32,737 nucleotides of DNA. It comes from SAR86 cluster bacterium (GTDB lineage: Bacteria; Pseudomonadota; Gammaproteobacteria; Magnimaribacterales; TMED112). Below, piece after piece: positions 8,167 through 15,700 of this stretch. The translations under genes were made by a program, and so were the position numbers. Each line of letters begins with the position of its first letter. The first letter of the stretch is position 1. The notes beneath the pieces are model-generated. The model saw only the letters and a program-made list of their open reading frames with translations, did no database searches and was not told the DNA's origin. The DNA lies in the NCBI GenBank assembly GCA_003331605.1, contig QOPD01000002.1, positions 182,188 to 214,924 on the forward strand, given 5' to 3'.

Positions 8167-8956
8167 AGATTTTTTAGCGTATCCACCAAAAATTCAGCCT
8201 AAAACAATTTTTTATGGCAGCACTGGAGATGATATTCATAAAATTGTTTCAGCTCTTGTTCTTAAGCACTTAGACCAAAAATACAAAAAAGAAATTAAAC
8301 CAACCCAAAACTTGGATGACTTAGCGCTACCAAATTTCTTTTTTTTAAAAAAAGAAGAAGGGAAATCAAATATCCCGATTGAGGAAATAAGAAAACCAAA
8401 GGAATTTCTGAATTTAAAAAGCACTTTGGGTAAAATGCTTTACATTCAAGGCGGACAAGATATCCGAATTGATGGTTACAATGCTTTGTTAAAAGCAGTT
8501 GAGGACTCAGATTCATCAACTTTTATTTGGATCTCCACTGAGAGCTTAAAATCAATCCCAGCTACCATTTTAAGTAGATTTGATCAGATAAAAATTCCAT
8601 CTCCTAAAAGTGCCAGCATTAAAGAATATTTTGAGCAAAATAAAATTAAATTTGATAATGAGATGCTGACTTTTGTGATCCAAAACCCAAGTGTAATGAT
8701 GATGGATGATTTTCACTTATTGGTTAAAAGATTTGATCAAGTCTTGAAATCAAAAGACATAGCTTCAATTGAAAAATCTGAATTTAAGCTATTCCTTGAC
8801 TACCTTATATTCAATAACAAACATAGGATAGGCTCAGATCAAAAGCAAGCAATAAAGAGGCTTAACGTTTTAACAGAAGCAAAAAAATCCTTACTCTCGG
8901 CTCACAACCTAAGTCTTGATGTGATTCGGCTGAGAGTTACTTCTTGTCTCGATTAG
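8150..8956 (+). CDS. holB: DNA polymerase III delta' subunit, divergent short form
   Basis: Clamp-loader subunit that supplies the arginine finger in the gamma-complex. Position after tmk and the core 'KMLYIQGGQDIRIDGYNALLKAVED' plus 'IPATILSRFDQIKIP' (the SRC-motif region, here SRF at 142-144, arginine kept) support delta'. It is unusually degenerate: 268 residues against about 330, the P-loop region is 'YGSTGDDIHK' with no GKT/S, and there are no four cysteines of the zinc module that E. coli delta' has. Delta' does not need to hydrolyse ATP, so these losses can be tolerated. It ends in a 20-bp convergent overlap with the amidase gene. Confidence 0.8.
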   Translation: MYQWNKDFLAYPPKIQPKTIFYGSTGDDIHKIVSALVLKHLDQKYKKEIKPTQNLDDLALPNFFFLKKEEGKSNIPIEEIRKPKEFLNLKSTLGKMLYIQGGQDIRIDGYNALLKAVEDSDSSTFIWISTESLKSIPATILSRFDQIKIPSPKSASIKEYFEQNKIKFDNEMLTFVIQNPSVMMMDDFHLLVKRFDQVLKSKDIASIEKSEFKLFLDYLIFNNKHRIGSDQKQAIKRLNVLTEAKKSLLSAHNLSLDVIRLRVTSCLD

Positions 8957-10445
8957 GTCTTGGAAAGAAAGAGTTTTCATGCTCAAATGCATAAGCAAAA
9001 TTAATAATCTTTGCTTCCTCCCAAGCTGAGGCAAAAAATGACAATCCGACCGGCAAGCCTTCTACGTAATCAAGAGGGATAGTTATGTGTGGATAACCTG
9101 CAACCGCTGATAATCCGCCATTACCCCAAGAAAGCCCATTAAAGCCTCTAGAATCGCCATTTTCATGATCAGTTTTCCATGCTGGATTTCTGGTAAGTCC
9201 TACCAGACCATCAAGGTTATTCCTCTCTAATAAACCATCAATTTGGTTTTGAGCTCTCGACACAATTAGTTCAACGCCTTTTTGATACTTCTCTTCATCT
9301 GTTGCTGCAGCGCTATCAAGAAAGATTTCATGCCCAAAATGTTTTAAGACACTTTCAGAATTTTCTTCATTAAAAGCGATTAAATCAGACAAACTATTCA
9401 TGCTCGATGCATTTGATTTTAGGTATTTATTGACTCCTTCTCTAAATTCATAAAGCAATACATAGTATTCATTATCCCACTTGTAGTTGCTTTCAATATC
9501 AAAGTTAACTCTAAGCACTTCTGCTCCTAATGTGGTAAGGATTGCTTCGGATTTTTCTAATAACACTTTTTCATATTCAGAAACTTCTTCCGGAAATATG
9601 AGACCAACTCTTTTTCCAAGGAGTGATTGCTTGCTCATACTTAGCAGGGCTTTGAAATCATAATCTTTTGGAATATTTTTTGTTGCCGGATCTTTAGGGT
9701 CTGTTCCAGATATGGCGTGAAGAACTGCAGCTGCATCACTTACATTTCTCGCCATTGGTCCAGCTGTATCTTGTGTTTCAGAGATAGGAATAATTCCATC
9801 TCTGCTTACTAAACCAACTGTAGGCTTAATTCCAACAATACCATTTATTGAGGCAGGACAGCTAATTGAACCGTTTGTTTCTGTACCTATTGCAACTGGA
9901 ACAAGGCCTTCAGCAACAACTGCTGCACTACCTGAACTTGATCCGCATGGGTTGTAGCTTAAATCGTAAGGATTATTGGTTTGTCCTCCATAACTTGACC
10001 ACCCGCTGGTTGAAGGATTGCCTCTGAAGTTAGCCCATTCCGATAAGTTTGCCTTACCAGCCAAGACAAAGCCAGAATCTTTTAGTAGTTTTACTATGTG
10101 TGCGTCATCTTTGGGAAAGTTATCAAGCATTGCCAATGATCCTGCAGTATTTGCAAGACCAACCGAATCAATATTGTCTTTAATGATTATTGGCACGCCT
10201 CGCCATTCTGTTCTTCTGCTATAAACAAAATTCTTATAAAGGTCTTGATCAGAATAAAGGGCAATTACAGCATTTACATCACTATCTGCTTCTTCCAGGT
10301 AACTTAGGTACTCTTTATAAAAGGCTCTTTTATTGTTTGAGCTATCAAGCAACTGTTTAAATTCATCCAGCGATAAATCTTTAAAATTATTTTCGCTGTA
10401 TGCAAGGAAAGATATGAGACAAAAAAAGATGGTTCTACTTAACAT
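8937..10445 (-). CDS. Secreted amidase (amidase signature family)
   Basis: Hydrolyses an amide bond to acid and amine or ammonia; the substrate cannot be told from sequence. An N-terminal signal peptide ('[17 protein letters not shown]') implies export. The amidase-signature Ser-cisSer-Lys triad is readable: K89 in '[10 protein letters not shown]', S169 in '[14 protein letters not shown]' and nucleophile S193 in '[13 protein letters not shown]'. The length (502) fits the family, e.g. GatA-like or peptide amidases; the signal peptide rules against GatA. It lies downstream of torF and amtB on the same strand, suggesting a role in freeing ammonium outside the cytoplasm (inference). Its start codon lies inside a strong terminator hairpin. 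Confidence 0.92.
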   Translation of the reverse strand: MLSRTIFFCLISFLAYSENNFKDLSLDEFKQLLDSSNNKRAFYKEYLSYLEEADSDVNAVIALYSDQDLYKNFVYSRRTEWRGVPIIIKDNIDSVGLANTAGSLAMLDNFPKDDAHIVKLLKDSGFVLAGKANLSEWANFRGNPSTSGWSSYGGQTNNPYDLSYNPCGSSSGSAAVVAEGLVPVAIGTETNGSISCPASINGIVGIKPTVGLVSRDGIIPISETQDTAGPMARNVSDAAAVLHAISGTDPKDPATKNIPKDYDFKALLSMSKQSLLGKRVGLIFPEEVSEYEKVLLEKSEAILTTLGAEVLRVNFDIESNYKWDNEYYVLLYEFREGVNKYLKSNASSMNSLSDLIAFNEENSESVLKHFGHEIFLDSAAATDEEKYQKGVELIVSRAQNQIDGLLERNNLDGLVGLTRNPAWKTDHENGDSRGFNGLSWGNGGLSAVAGYPHITIPLDYVEGLPVGLSFFASAWEEAKIINFAYAFEHENSFFPRPNRDKK

Positions 10446-10456
10446 AGAACCATCTT
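10421..10456 (-). terminator. Intrinsic terminator overlapping the amidase start codon
   Basis: On the minus strand a perfect 12-bp inverted repeat (AAGATGGTTCTA at 10456-10445, loop TGTTAAG, TAGAACCATCTT at 10437-10426) runs straight into five further T residues (10425-10421). This is the shape of a rho-independent terminator. The amidase ATG (10445-10443) starts at the last base of the first arm and runs into the loop, so the hairpin would both stop read-through from amtB and hide the translation start. Confidence 0.8.
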
Positions 10457-10491
10457 ATAAAATTTATGGTAATTTTCTAGTACAATGAATT

Positions 10492-10549
10492 AGAGAGAGT
10501 GTTTAAATTAAAATACAAAGGGCTATATGATTAAATCTAAACTCTCTCT
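10492..10549. repeat. Long-range inverted repeat downstream of amtB
   Basis: AGAGAGAGT (10492-10500) and its exact complement ACTCTCTCT (10541-10549) are separated by 40 bp, with further partial A/T complementarity inside. It sits just 3' of the amtB stop and before the amidase hairpin. No T run follows on the minus strand, so it is not a standard terminator; it may protect the amtB mRNA 3' end. Confidence 0.5.
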
Positions 10550-10562
10550 CCAAACTCAATGA

Positions 10563-11810
10563 CTAAAACTCTGGGTACGCCTCAACACCTATTTCTTCAG
10601 CATCCAACCCTTTCTTTTGAATTTCGTCAGAGGCTCTAACTGGAGCTACCAGATTTAGCAAAAATAGGAATGCATAGGTCAATACAAAGCCCCAAAGCAC
10701 AATTGAAACAACGCCATATAGCTGAGAACCAAATGTAGCTTCCGCATTAGTAAATGGCACAACCATGACACCAAATATTCCAGCTGCTCCGTGGGCGGAA
10801 ATAGCACCTACAGGATCATCAACCTTAAAGAATTGTTCAAATACAACCAATGCACCATAACAAATTAGACCGCCAACTGCTCCAATTAAAGTAGCTTCAT
10901 AACCACTTGGAGATAATGGGTCTGCTGTTATTGAAACTAGTCCTGATATGGCACCATTTAATGCATAAATGATATTGGTTTTTTTGAAGAACACTCTAGC
11001 AACTACTAAACATGAAATAACGCCCCCTGCAGCAGCCATATTAGTATTTAGGAATACTTGAGCTACAGCATTAGCGTTTTCAACGTCTTGTATTGCAAGC
11101 TGTGATCCACCATTAAAACCAAACCAACCCAACCAGAGAACAAAAGTTCCCAATGCAGCAATTGGAATATTTGCACCATAAAGTTTCTTCGTTTCAGCTA
11201 CAGGGAAGAGTCCATAACGTTTACCTGACACCTTGCCATACTTACCAAGTCTTGGACCAATAAATATTGCTGCAGCTAAGGCACATGCAGCTCCAATTAA
11301 ATGGACTGTTCCTGAACCAGCAAAATCTGAATAGCCATCTTGTTTCAAGAATCCGCCACCCCAATTCCAGAATCCTTGTACAGGATAAATGAAAGCTGCT
11401 ATAAAGACGACCAAAGCAAAAAATGGCCATTGGTTCATTCTCTCAGCAACAGCACCGGAAACAATTGAGCAAGCTGTGGCAACAAAAACTACCTGAAAGA
11501 AAAAATCAGCAGATTCTGAATAACCATAACCATCAACAACCGTATCAGCAGTAGTGCTTCCAAAACTAAAGTCATAAGCTGGCACTATTGTACCAGCAGG
11601 AACATCACCTGGGTACATCACCATGTAGCCACACAACAAATACATGAAGCATGCAATTGAATAAAGGCCGATATTTTTCGTAACTATCTCAGCCGTATTT
11701 TTTCTTCTGACAAGACCTGCCTCAAGCATAGTAAAGCCCGCTGCCATCCACATGACTAAAGCAGCAGTTATCAGCATATATAACGTATTTAAAGCGTATC
11801 CTATTTCCAT
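10563..11810 (-). CDS. amtB: Ammonium transporter (Amt family)
   Basis: Trimeric inner-membrane channel that takes up ammonium. The 415-residue protein has about 11 hydrophobic helices. The twin pore histidines are present: H170 in 'GSGTVHLIGA' and H340 in 'GAISAHGAAGIFG'. Other Amt marks are 'MEAGLVRRKN'-like 'LEAGLVRRKNTAEI' (30-42), 'GFWNWGGGFL' and 'WFGFNGGS'. There is no leader peptide. It lies 9 bp after the torF gene, so the two share a transcript that begins with a glutamine riboswitch. No glnK (PII) gene is adjacent, unlike many bacteria. Expression is expected to fall when glutamine is plentiful. Confidence 0.96.
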   Translation of the reverse strand: MEIGYALNTLYMLITAALVMWMAAGFTMLEAGLVRRKNTAEIVTKNIGLYSIACFMYLLCGYMVMYPGDVPAGTIVPAYDFSFGSTTADTVVDGYGYSESADFFFQVVFVATACSIVSGAVAERMNQWPFFALVVFIAAFIYPVQGFWNWGGGFLKQDGYSDFAGSGTVHLIGAACALAAAIFIGPRLGKYGKVSGKRYGLFPVAETKKLYGANIPIAALGTFVLWLGWFGFNGGSQLAIQDVENANAVAQVFLNTNMAAAGGVISCLVVARVFFKKTNIIYALNGAISGLVSITADPLSPSGYEATLIGAVGGLICYGALVVFEQFFKVDDPVGAISAHGAAGIFGVMVVPFTNAEATFGSQLYGVVSIVLWGFVLTYAFLFLLNLVAPVRASDEIQKKGLDAEEIGVEAYPEF

Positions 11811-11819
11811 ATTAGCCCT

Positions 11820-12416
11820 TTAAAATGATGCTCCGACAGTAAAAAATAGCCCGTCTTCATCTTCTAGTCCTGATGCACTATCGGCAGTAAATGAGCTATA
11901 ACCCAAAGACGCGTCATAATCACCTAAAGAAAATCCGTAACCGACTAAAAAGTTAGATCCTGTGTCTTCGTAATCTCCATAAGAAAATGAGAAATCACCA
12001 AAACCATATGATATGTCGTAATAGTCTCCAAACTCATCGCCAAGGTAGTATGAGAAACCGACACCGGCATATGACAATGCAACGTAGATTTCTGAAAAGT
12101 CGGCATCTGTTACTTCAGGATAAGCATAATTGATGTAACCAACATCCCATCCAAGACCACCATCGGTTTCACCTGCGTAACCTAGATAGGTATCAAGCTC
12201 AAGACCTGCACCACCAAAAGCAACATTAGAACCCCAAGTACCAGCATAAAAGCCACCTTCAGAGCTATAATCAAATCCACCACTGTACGCGGGAGCATCC
12301 ATAGTTTGGGACATCCCTCGCCAGAAGTAATTTGATGAAAATGAAAAGTTCGAGGACACACCTGCAAACACATTCAACGTTAGAAATATGGCTAAAGCCA
12401 TCATTCCTTTTTTCAT
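11820..12416 (-). CDS. TorF family putative outer-membrane porin (Gcw_chp/TIGR02001)
   Basis: A 198-residue predicted outer-membrane beta-barrel. A signal peptide ('MKKGMMALAIFLTLNVFA') is followed by the family hallmark 'SSNYFWRGMSQT', alternating Gly/Tyr/Ser strands such as 'FSFSYGDYED', and a terminal phenylalanine (the BAM insertion signal). Family members are often next to ammonium transporter genes; the natural substrate is unknown. A strong RBS (AAGGAG) stands before the ATG. It is the first gene after the glutamine riboswitch and terminator, and may let ammonium or small N compounds reach AmtB. Confidence 0.9.
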   Translation of the reverse strand: MKKGMMALAIFLTLNVFAGVSSNFSFSSNYFWRGMSQTMDAPAYSGGFDYSSEGGFYAGTWGSNVAFGGAGLELDTYLGYAGETDGGLGWDVGYINYAYPEVTDADFSEIYVALSYAGVGFSYYLGDEFGDYYDISYGFGDFSFSYGDYEDTGSNFLVGYGFSLGDYDASLGYSSFTADSASGLEDEDGLFFTVGASF

Positions 12417-12456
12417 AAAAACATCTCCTTATTAAAAATAAGTGTGTTAAGAATCG

Positions 12457-12488
12457 AAAAAGGGCTAAACCTTCATAGTTTAGTAGCC
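12457..12488 (-). terminator. Riboswitch expression platform: intrinsic terminator
   Basis: On the minus strand, directly after the aptamer, GGCTACTAAAC (12488-12478) pairs with GTTTAGCC (12470-12463) through an 8-bp stem with a 2-nt bulge, followed by C and five T (12461-12457). The hairpin ends 40 bp before the torF start. It is the likely switch by which the glutamine aptamer controls read-through into torF-amtB. Confidence 0.8.
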
Positions 12489-12541
12489 GCGTTCCTTCAG
12501 CTTTCGCTTACTTCCGTCCTCATAAGAGGATGAACGATTAG
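12487..12541 (-). promoter_or_regulatory. Glutamine riboswitch (glnA RNA motif)
   Basis: Read on the minus strand, this matches the glnA RNA aptamer closely: ATCGTTCATCC (5' side of P1), a small CCTC-TTAT-GAGG hairpin, the invariant core GACGGAAGTA, an AGC-GAAA-GCT hairpin, then GAAGGAACGCG, whose GAACG closes P1 with CGTTC. The glnA motif is established as an L-glutamine sensor in cyanobacteria and marine metagenomic DNA. It lies about 70 bp before torF, and a terminator follows it at once. Glutamine most likely turns torF-amtB off, though the direction of control cannot be proved from sequence. Confidence 0.93.
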
Positions 12542-12558
12542 ACGCTGCTCCTTTTTTG

Positions 12559-12623
12559 CCATGGAGTATGGTTTAACTTTTAACCCATGTTATATGGGCT
12601 CCTTTTAACCCATGGAGTATGGG
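12559..12623. repeat. Array of three CC(C)AT-N5-ATGG(G) palindromes, 25-26 bp apart
   Basis: Three short palindromes stand in a row: CCAT-GGAGT-ATGG (12559-12571), CCCAT-GTTAT-ATGGG (12584-12598) and CCCAT-GGAGT-ATGGG (12609-12623). Their centres are 26 and 25 bp apart, and GCTCCTTTT stands before the first and third. As DNA they could be operator sites between the divergent torF and gltB promoters; as minus-strand RNA they would form three hairpins upstream of the riboswitch. No regulator is identified. Confidence 0.7.
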
Positions 12624-12660
12624 GATAAAAAATATCTTCTTTATAAACACTATTTATAAA

Positions 12661-12690
12661 TTAACATAAGATAAATTAATGCTGTAGAAT
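12661..12690 (+). promoter_or_regulatory. Candidate sigma-70 promoter for gltBD
   Basis: TTAACA (12661-12666), an 18-bp spacer, and TAGAAT (12685-12690) match the sigma-70 boxes at 5 of 6 bases each. The start of transcription would be near 12697, leaving a leader of about 39 nt before gltB, which lacks a clear Shine-Dalgarno. Confidence 0.55.
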
Positions 12691-12701
12691 GTAAATGTCA
12701 A
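12673..12701 (-). promoter_or_regulatory. Candidate sigma-70 promoter for the riboswitch-torF-amtB transcript
   Basis: On the minus strand a perfect TTGACA (12701-12696) is followed after 17 bp by TAATTT (12678-12673), a poor -10. Transcription would start near 12666 and give a leader of about 250 nt containing the three hairpins, the aptamer and the terminator. It overlaps the gltB promoter face to face. Confidence 0.4.
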
Positions 12702-12735
12702 TAAAAAATTTACATAAAGTCGAAAAAGCAACAAA

Positions 12736-15700
12736 ATGAATGAGCATTTAGATCACAAAGACAATTGCGGCACTGGATCTATCTTTAATATCTCAAATCA
12801 ACCTGACCACAAAATAATAACAAGAGCTCTAAAATCTCTAATCAGCATGAAGCATCGTGGAGCCGTTTCTCATGATGGTTTAACGCCAGATGGCTGTGGG
12901 CTCCTTTTAGATCTAGACAAGAATTTTTTTCAAAAGGTGATGTTGGATGAACAAAATAAAATTTTACCTACTAATTTTGCAATTGGAGTTTTTTTCGTCA
13001 ATAAAAATTACGACTTTGAGCCAGAAATGCTAAAAATATGTGCTCAGCATTCGCTTGAAATACTGGGCACAAGAATACTTAAAACAAACTCAAAAATTCT
13101 TGGCAAAGAAGCAGCCAATTCTATGCCAGATATTTTGCAGCTATTTGTTAAAAGCAAAAATCCAAAAGTTGAGTTTGAAGTAGCTCTTTTTAAAGCAAAG
13201 AAATATTGTGATACACACCTCGATGCAGAAAAAAATAGTTATTGTGTTAGTTTCTCAAGCGAAACAATAGTCTACAAAGGTCTAGTGCAGCCTGAAGTTT
13301 TTGCCAATTTTTACTCTGACTTGACAGACAGCAGTTTTAAAACTGCATCGGCAGTTTTTCACGTTAGATTTTCCACAAATACTTCGCCTAAATGGCATCT
13401 AGCGCAACCTTATAGAGTGCTAGCTCACAATGGTGAAATTAATACCATTAGTGGTAACAGAAATTGGGCTCTAGCAAGGACTAAAGCATTTAATTCTACA
13501 AGATTAGGAGATATGAAAGACTATCAACCCCTCATTGGTCAAAGTGGCTCTGACTCATCTTCTTTGGACCATATTCTTGATTTATTTCGCGTTGGAGAAA
13601 TTAAAATTGCCCGTGCAGCTAGAATGTTGATTCCTCCATCTTGGCAAAATACAGATTTAATGGATCCAGATGAAAAAGCTTTTCATGAGTTTAATTCCAT
13701 GCATATGGAAGCTTGGGATGGTCCAGCATTGATTTGTTTTCAATCTAAAGATTACACCTGTTGTTTTCTAGATAGAAATGGGTTGAGACCAGCAAGAATA
13801 GAGCACTTTTCCGATGGTAGTGTGAGTATTGCCTCTGAAGTGGGCACTAACCTAAAGTCAAACATTAAGGTTAGAAAAACCGATAGGTTAGGCCCTGGTG
13901 GGTTAATTTTATTTGATCGAGCTCAGAGAAAAGTTCTTACAAACGATGAAGTAGATAAAGAACTTTCAGAAGCTATGCCCTACAGATTGTGGCTTAAAGA
14001 CCACTCTAGACATTTAGAAGCAAATTTACATGAATATTCTGGGCCGCAAATGAAGGAAATTTCCGATGCATATTTCGCTGAAGCATCAAAAAACTTTCAA
14101 CTAACAAGAGAGGAATCATTGAATATCTTTCATACTGCTGAAGAGAGTAATGAGCCTACAGGGTCTATGGGAGATGATACGCCTTTGGCTCCTATCAGCA
14201 GCAAGGTAAGATCAATCTATGATTATTGTCGTCAAAAATTTGCTCAGGTAACCAATCCTCCTATCGACTCTTTACGCGAAAAATCAGCGATGTCTCTTGA
14301 GACATGCATTGGTCCTGAGCGCAATATCTTTGAAGAGACCAAAGAACATGCTTCTAGAATAGTAGTAAATTCGCCAATTCTTTCCCATAAGAAATACAAT
14401 CTTTTACTCAAAAGCAAAAAGTTTAAGCTAAAGAAATACGCTCTAGAGTATTCGCGAAGTTTGGGGCTAGAAGAAGCTATGAGCCTTCTTTTGCAGGAAA
14501 TGCTATATGACGTTAAAAATGGTACTGGAATAGTTGTTTTGGATGAAAGACAAATATCGAGTAATAATCCTGTCATCCCTGCGCTTTTAATTACATCAGC
14601 CCTACATAGTGCTCTTATAAAGCAAAATTTAAGAGTTGCATGCAATATTGTTGTGAACTCAGCTTCTGCGCGTGATAATCATCAAATTTCTTGCCTAATA
14701 GCATTCGGGGCAACATGCGTTCATCCATGGCTAGGCCTGCAAGCTGTGCTAAAAAATGCAAAAAAAACTCAAACCGATCTAAGCAAAACAGAGCTATGTG
14801 TATCTTACAGACGTGCATTGAATAAAGGATTACTTAAAATTATGTCAAAAATGGGCATATCCAACGTATCCAGCTACCGAGGTTCAAGACTGTATGATGT
14901 GGTTGGTTTTTCAAAAAAAATGAGAAAAATGTGTTTTTCAGAAATGCATTCAAGTATTGATGGTGATTGCTTTAATGATATTCACGAGAAGATACTTGCT
15001 GTTTTAGACTCCAACCTTGATACAAGTCCTGTAGCCACCGGATTACACAAATACACATCCAATGGTGAGCAGCACGCATTTAACCCAGACGTGGTGTTGC
15101 AGTTGCAAAATGCACTGTCGTCTGGATCCTTTAGTGAGTTCAAAAATTTCTCTAGTTTGGTAGAAAATAGATCGCCGCTAGCTGTGAGAGATTTTTTTAA
15201 TGTTAAGTCAAAAAAAGACCCAATTGCTATTTCTGAGGTAGAGCCGATTGAATCAATTCTTCAAAGGTTTGATTCTGCAGGAATGAGTTTGGGTTCTTTG
15301 TCGCCTAAGGCTCATGAAACACTGGCAGCAGCAATGAATAGTCTTGGTTGTAGATCCAATTCAGGAGAGGGTGGAGAAGATCCAGCAAGATACAACACAC
15401 ATTTATCCTCTAAGATAAAACAAATAGCATCAGGCAGGTTTGGAGTTACCCCAAGTTATCTTGTAAATGCAGAAGTTTTGCAAATAAAAATTGCCCAAGG
15501 TGCAAAACCAGGAGAAGGTGGTCAGTTGCCTGGCACAAAAGTTGACCCTTACATTGCTCAACTTCGACACTCAAAACCAGGAGTAACACTTATATCACCA
15601 CCACCTCACCACGATATTTATTCCATTGAGGACCTGGCCCAACTTATACATGATTTAAAACAGATTAACGATCAGGCAATGGTGTCTGTAAAGCTAGTAT

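Noticed and set aside
12497-12562. A 21-codon minus-strand reading frame that starts in the first palindrome and runs through the glutamine aptamer
   Set aside because: It has no ribosome binding site and its codons coincide with the conserved aptamer bases, which explain the sequence fully.
14244-14818. Antisense ORFs inside gltB (133 and 67 codons)
   Set aside because: They are shadows of the strongly conserved gltB frame and show no domain-like sequence.
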